DNA of 8,671 nucleotides from Paludibacter sp. UBA5753 (GTDB lineage Bacteria; Bacteroidota; Bacteroidia; Bacteroidales; Paludibacteraceae): contig DIFH01000137.1 of the NCBI GenBank assembly GCA_002427615.1, positions 38,803-47,473 on the forward strand, in the 5' to 3' direction. A program made the position numbers and the translations under genes. Under the pieces are notes generated by a model that saw only the letters and a program-made list of their open reading frames with translations, searched no databases and was not told the origin of the DNA. Positions 6,243 to 8,671 of the stretch are shown here, one piece after another (position 1 is the stretch's first letter; each line of letters begins with the position of its first letter).

Positions 6243-6259
6243 ACAGCAAAGACGGGATG

Positions 6260-6277
6260 CCGGAGTTCCGACTCCGG
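6260..6277. repeat. Small hairpin next to repeat copy D
   Basis: CCGGAGT and ACTCCGG form a perfect 7-bp stem around the loop TCCG, 17 bp beyond the right end of repeat copy D. The following bases on the plus strand are A-rich rather than T-rich, so it is not a standard terminator for the upstream operon. It resembles the small GC-rich hairpins of REP-type repeats, but only one copy is present here. Confidence 0.55.
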
Positions 6278-6404
6278 TGACAAAAAAACACTGCTCCTAT
6301 TTCCGACGGAACCGGAAAATTTACTGTAACTCATTGTTTATGAAAACAGCGCATTGCCCTTATTATTCCAGGTTTATCGGGTAGCGCTATCCACCGGCTG
6401 CAAT

Positions 6405-7556
6405 TCAGCATTTCTCCTTCTCCTCGTCGGAAGGATATGACAGTACCGTTTCCTCGTTATTATCCTGCGAATCATCCAGTTTTTCTTCATTCAGCACAAA
6501 CCGTTTATAGTACGAAATGATTACAGTAGTAAGCGGAAGGGCAATAATTAATCCGACCATACCCATTAACGAACCCCAAATGGACAGGGAAAGCAAAACA
6601 ACAGCCGGATTAAGTCCCGTAGCCTTTTTCATTATGTTGGGCACAAGCAATACATCCTCAATAATTTGAATAACAACAAACACGGCAACTAACCAAATCA
6701 TAATTGAAAGAAAACTTTGCCCAGTTTCGGCCGATTGAAGGAAAGCCAAAAATACGGCGGGAATAACCGCAATATTTTGCAGATAGGGCACCATATTGAG
6801 TACTCCCAAAAATAAGGCGAGAACTATGGAAAGCGGCAAACCTCCGATACTAAAACCAATAGCAAACAAAACCGTTACAATTGAAGCCACCAATGCCTGA
6901 CCGCGAAAATAACGATTCATTCCCGCTTCCAGATCGTGAATTATTTCTGTTATCAACGGGCGGTATTTTCCGGGAATGATTTCAAACACTCCCTTGGTAA
7001 TTTTCTCATAATCAATCAGTATAAAAATTAAATAAAGAAAAACGATAACCGCAGCCATAAGCCCCAAAACGATGTTGATCGATCCGTTGAGCAAACCCCA
7101 GAGTTGGGGTGCGACCTTTTTAATTACCATCATCAAATTTTCATCTTTCAAAACAGACTGAATGTCAAACTGCGAAAGATACCTGCGAATTTCGTTTTGC
7201 CAGGCAACCGGAATAATTGTATCGACAGTGATGCCCTGCGTGTATAAACTGATAATTTCGACAAATTTTTGGACTTCTTTACTAATAAGCGGAGTTAAAA
7301 TAAAAATCAAACCCGTGAGTAATCCGGCAAACAAAAGCAAGGTGCAGATAATGGATAATATGCGGCTTTTAAATTTCAGTTTATACTGAAAAAAACTCAC
7401 AATGGGGTGCAGCAAATAGGCTATCAGCCAAGCTATCAGGAAAGGTAACAATACATCGCTTAAACGTTTTACCAACAAAAACAGGATAAAAAGTACCGTT
7501 AACCCGATAATTATACGAACCACCCGATCGAAAGTGTAAGGTCTTGTTGTGTTCAT
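6405..7556 (-). CDS. AI-2E family (PerM/UPF0118-like) membrane transporter
   Basis: This 383-residue polytopic membrane protein has the usual family length (about 350-390). Hydrophobic segments lie at about residues 11-29, 33-53, 65-88, 158-182, 222-238, 240-275, 283-305 and 316-348, with a soluble region (about 90-157) between the third and fourth segments, as in the family. Family marks are YFRGQ (216-220), the GVLNMVPYLQ loop (251-260), the IIEDVLLVPNIM segment (298-309) and GLNPAVVLLSLSIWGSLMGMVGLIIALPL near the C-terminus. The last 30 residues are a hydrophilic acidic tail. Members have been linked to AI-2 export or to Na+(Li+)/H+ antiport, so the substrate cannot be predicted. The start at 7556 gives the normal N-terminus before the first helix. 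It follows the thymidine kinase gene on the same strand after 119 bp, so it could be co-transcribed or have its own promoter. Confidence 0.92.
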   Translation of the reverse strand: MNTTRPYTFDRVVRIIIGLTVLFILFLLVKRLSDVLLPFLIAWLIAYLLHPIVSFFQYKLKFKSRILSIICTLLLFAGLLTGLIFILTPLISKEVQKFVEIISLYTQGITVDTIIPVAWQNEIRRYLSQFDIQSVLKDENLMMVIKKVAPQLWGLLNGSINIVLGLMAAVIVFLYLIFILIDYEKITKGVFEIIPGKYRPLITEIIHDLEAGMNRYFRGQALVASIVTVLFAIGFSIGGLPLSIVLALFLGVLNMVPYLQNIAVIPAVFLAFLQSAETGQSFLSIMIWLVAVFVVIQIIEDVLLVPNIMKKATGLNPAVVLLSLSIWGSLMGMVGLIIALPLTTVIISYYKRFVLNEEKLDDSQDNNEETVLSYPSDEEKEKC

Positions 7557-7623
7557 AATTTTCTTTTTTTATCGAGAGTGAAACTTGTTTTTATATTCAC
7601 CAAACACAAAACTTTTGCAAAAA

Positions 7624-7675
7624 TCATCTCATCGTCACATCATTACATCAAAATATTATCACCTCATCGCATCAA
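7624..7675 (-). repeat. Degenerate GATG-rich low-complexity tract between tdk and the transporter gene
   Basis: On the minus strand this stretch reads as irregular repeats of GATG/GATGAG/GATGTGA units (for example GATGCGATGAGGTGATAA, then further GATG units separated by a few bases). The unit spacing varies, so it is not a simple microsatellite. It starts directly after the tdk stop codon and ends about 65 bp before the transporter start. I know of no function for it. Confidence 0.5.
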
Positions 7676-8257
7676 TTAACTAACCTTCGTCTTATTATAA
7701 CAATCCCGACAAATCGGCTCGTATTCAGTCATTTCACCCAGTAAGACCCGTTTATCGCTGTCAACCAACCTGTGCGAGACATAAGCCAACGCACCGCAAC
7801 GCACGCAAATAGCATGCACTTTATACACATCCTCGGCCACAGCACATAGCGCCGGCATTGGCCCGAAAGGCACACCCCGAAAATCCATATCAAGTCCGGC
7901 AACAATTACACGAACACCTTGATTAGCCAATTGGGTACAAACATCAACCAATCCTTCGTCGAAAAACTGAGCCTCGTCGATACCGATCACATCCACGTCG
8001 CCCGACATCAGCAGGATGCTGCCGGACGAGTCTACGGGTGTTGAGCGAATGGAAGTACGGTCGTGCGAAACTACTTCATCTTCAGAAAAGCGGGTATCAA
8101 TTTTTGGCTTGAAAATTTCAACGCTTTGCCTGGCAAATTTAGCGCGTTTCAATCGACGAATCAGCTCTTCGGTTTTACCCGAAAACATGGAACCGCAAAT
8201 AACTTCTATACTTCCGCGTTTTTGCTGTATCGGATGGTTTTGTTCTGAATAAATCAT
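7676..8257 (-). CDS. tdk: Thymidine kinase (type II, TK1-like)
   Basis: The cytosolic enzyme phosphorylates thymidine to dTMP with ATP in the pyrimidine salvage pathway. The 193-residue length fits the type II family. Seen motifs are the P-loop GSMFSGKT (22-29), the DEAQFF block (94-99) with the likely catalytic Glu95, the VIVAGLDMDFRGVPFGPMP segment (118-135), and the structural zinc site formed by C151, C154, C183 and C186 (CVRC and CRDC). The lasso region lies between the two cysteine pairs, ending in TEYEPICRDC. The N-terminus has a 16-residue stretch before the first strand (IEVICGSMF), slightly longer than in the shortest homologues. The start at 8257 is the first ATG that gives the full P-loop domain. 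The gene is divergent from the one at 8392. Confidence 0.97.
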   Translation of the reverse strand: MIYSEQNHPIQQKRGSIEVICGSMFSGKTEELIRRLKRAKFARQSVEIFKPKIDTRFSEDEVVSHDRTSIRSTPVDSSGSILLMSGDVDVIGIDEAQFFDEGLVDVCTQLANQGVRVIVAGLDMDFRGVPFGPMPALCAVAEDVYKVHAICVRCGALAYVSHRLVDSDKRVLLGEMTEYEPICRDCYNKTKVS

Positions 8258-8342
8258 GGTATTTTATTGAAATTTAGTCTTATTTCTTTACTTAATTTTA
8301 CGAAAAACACTAACTTTACGGCCGAAATGAAATTTTATTGGG

Positions 8343-8350
8343 CAAAGTTA
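8343..8350 (-). promoter_or_regulatory. Putative -7 box for tdk
   Basis: The minus strand reads TAACTTTG, an exact fit to TAnnTTTG. A TTTC 18 bp further upstream could stand in for the -33 TTTG. Transcription would begin about 80 bases before the tdk ATG. The 134-bp divergent gap (8258-8391) must also hold the promoter of the plus-strand gene at 8392; TAACTTTA at 8311-8318 is a weak candidate for that. Confidence 0.4.
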
Positions 8351-8391
8351 AATAAAAATACAACTTTAGAAATTGTTTTTACAAAAAAGAT

Positions 8392-8671
8392 ATGAACAGA
8401 AAATTATTAGTTACCCTACTCCGCAAAAATATTGAAGAACTGAATGTAATTACCGATGGATTCATGGAAATGAACCATTATCCAACTGCAATTATTCATT
8501 TGGCAAAACGCAAGACCGAAGACATTCAGACCATTATCGAACAATTGGCCGAAATTAATGACGAACCCGCAGTCGAGGAAAGTAATATCCATTCAGATGA
8601 GAAAAATATCCTTCATAAACCGGTTGACAATGAAAAACATCAAGCATCCGGAATTGAAAATGTTGACGGGA
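8392..8671 (+). CDS. Protein of unknown function, 5' part only
   Basis: The frame opens with ATG at 8392 (MNRKLLVTLLRKNIEELNVI) and stays open for 93 codons to the window edge. Residues 1-55 look alpha-helical: a basic N-terminus, IEELNVITDGFMEMNHYP, then AIIHLAKRKTEDIQTIIEQLAEI. Residues 56-93 are acidic, hydrophilic and probably disordered (NDEPAVEESN, SDEKNILHKPVDNEK), like a linker before another domain. There is no signal peptide or membrane helix in the visible part. I do not recognise the family. It is divergent from tdk and shares a 134-bp regulatory gap with it. Coding status is supported by the start position, codon pattern similar to the neighbours, and the lack of a competing frame. 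Confidence 0.7.
   Translation, partial: MNRKLLVTLLRKNIEELNVITDGFMEMNHYPTAIIHLAKRKTEDIQTIIEQLAEINDEPAVEESNIHSDEKNILHKPVDNEKHQASGIENVDG

Larger units (their letters stand above)
5980..6404. other. Convergent intergenic gap with a short repeat copy and small hairpins
   Basis: No gene is seen. The stretch lies between the end of the plus-strand operon and the end of the minus-strand membrane-protein gene. It holds the 86-bp repeat copy D (6157-6242), a hairpin at 6260-6277, and a GGTAGCGCTATCC near-palindrome at about 6380-6392, close to the stop of the minus-strand gene. I found no hairpin followed by a T-run on either strand, so no intrinsic terminator can be named for either gene. Confidence 0.7.

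Noticed and set aside
6260..6277. Intrinsic terminator at the hairpin after the operon.
   Set aside because: The stem is followed by an A-rich run on the plus strand, and on the minus strand the T-run lies on the wrong side of the stem.

Overview
The window looks like chromosomal DNA of a member of the Bacteroidota, most likely the order Bacteroidales. The evidence is A+T-rich intergenic DNA, putative -7 boxes of the TAnnTTTG type, almost no Shine-Dalgarno sequences, several short lipoprotein signal peptides, an ECF sigma factor paired with an envelope protein ending in an outer-membrane barrel, and Bacteroidota-type versions of the LVIVD-repeat protein and thymidine kinase. No species can be named from this sequence.

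Layout. Positions 1-1142 are a repeat-rich, essentially gene-free stretch. It holds the N-terminal stub of an AAA-type ATPase gene (minus strand) cut off by the end of a repeat element, followed by two nearly full copies (about 295 bp each) of the same element in direct orientation. The element has imperfect terminal inverted repeats, several internal hairpins and no coding capacity. A fourth copy of only 86 bp lies at 6157-6242 and looks like an internal-deletion form.

Positions 1143-5979 carry five plus-strand genes that read as one transcription unit. They are an ECF sigma factor, an overlapping gene for a single-pass membrane protein with a C-terminal beta-barrel (a candidate sigma regulator), a serpin lipoprotein, a seven-repeat LVIVD beta-propeller lipoprotein, and a small lipoprotein joined to the propeller gene by an ATGA overlap. 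Gaps are 27 and 34 bp where the genes do not overlap. The inferred theme is an envelope-sensing regulator that leads an operon of exported lipoproteins, one of which is a protease inhibitor.

Positions 5980-6404 are a non-coding convergent gap with the short repeat copy and small hairpins. Positions 6405-8257 hold two minus-strand housekeeping-type genes, an AI-2E family/PerM-like membrane protein and a type II (TK1-like) thymidine kinase. They are separated by 119 bp with an odd GATG-rich low-complexity tract. Divergent from the kinase, a gene of unknown function starts at 8392 and runs off the right edge.

The most interesting items are the sigma/barrel/serpin/propeller cluster as a possible uncharacterised envelope-response system, and the non-autonomous repeat family that interrupts the ATPase gene.
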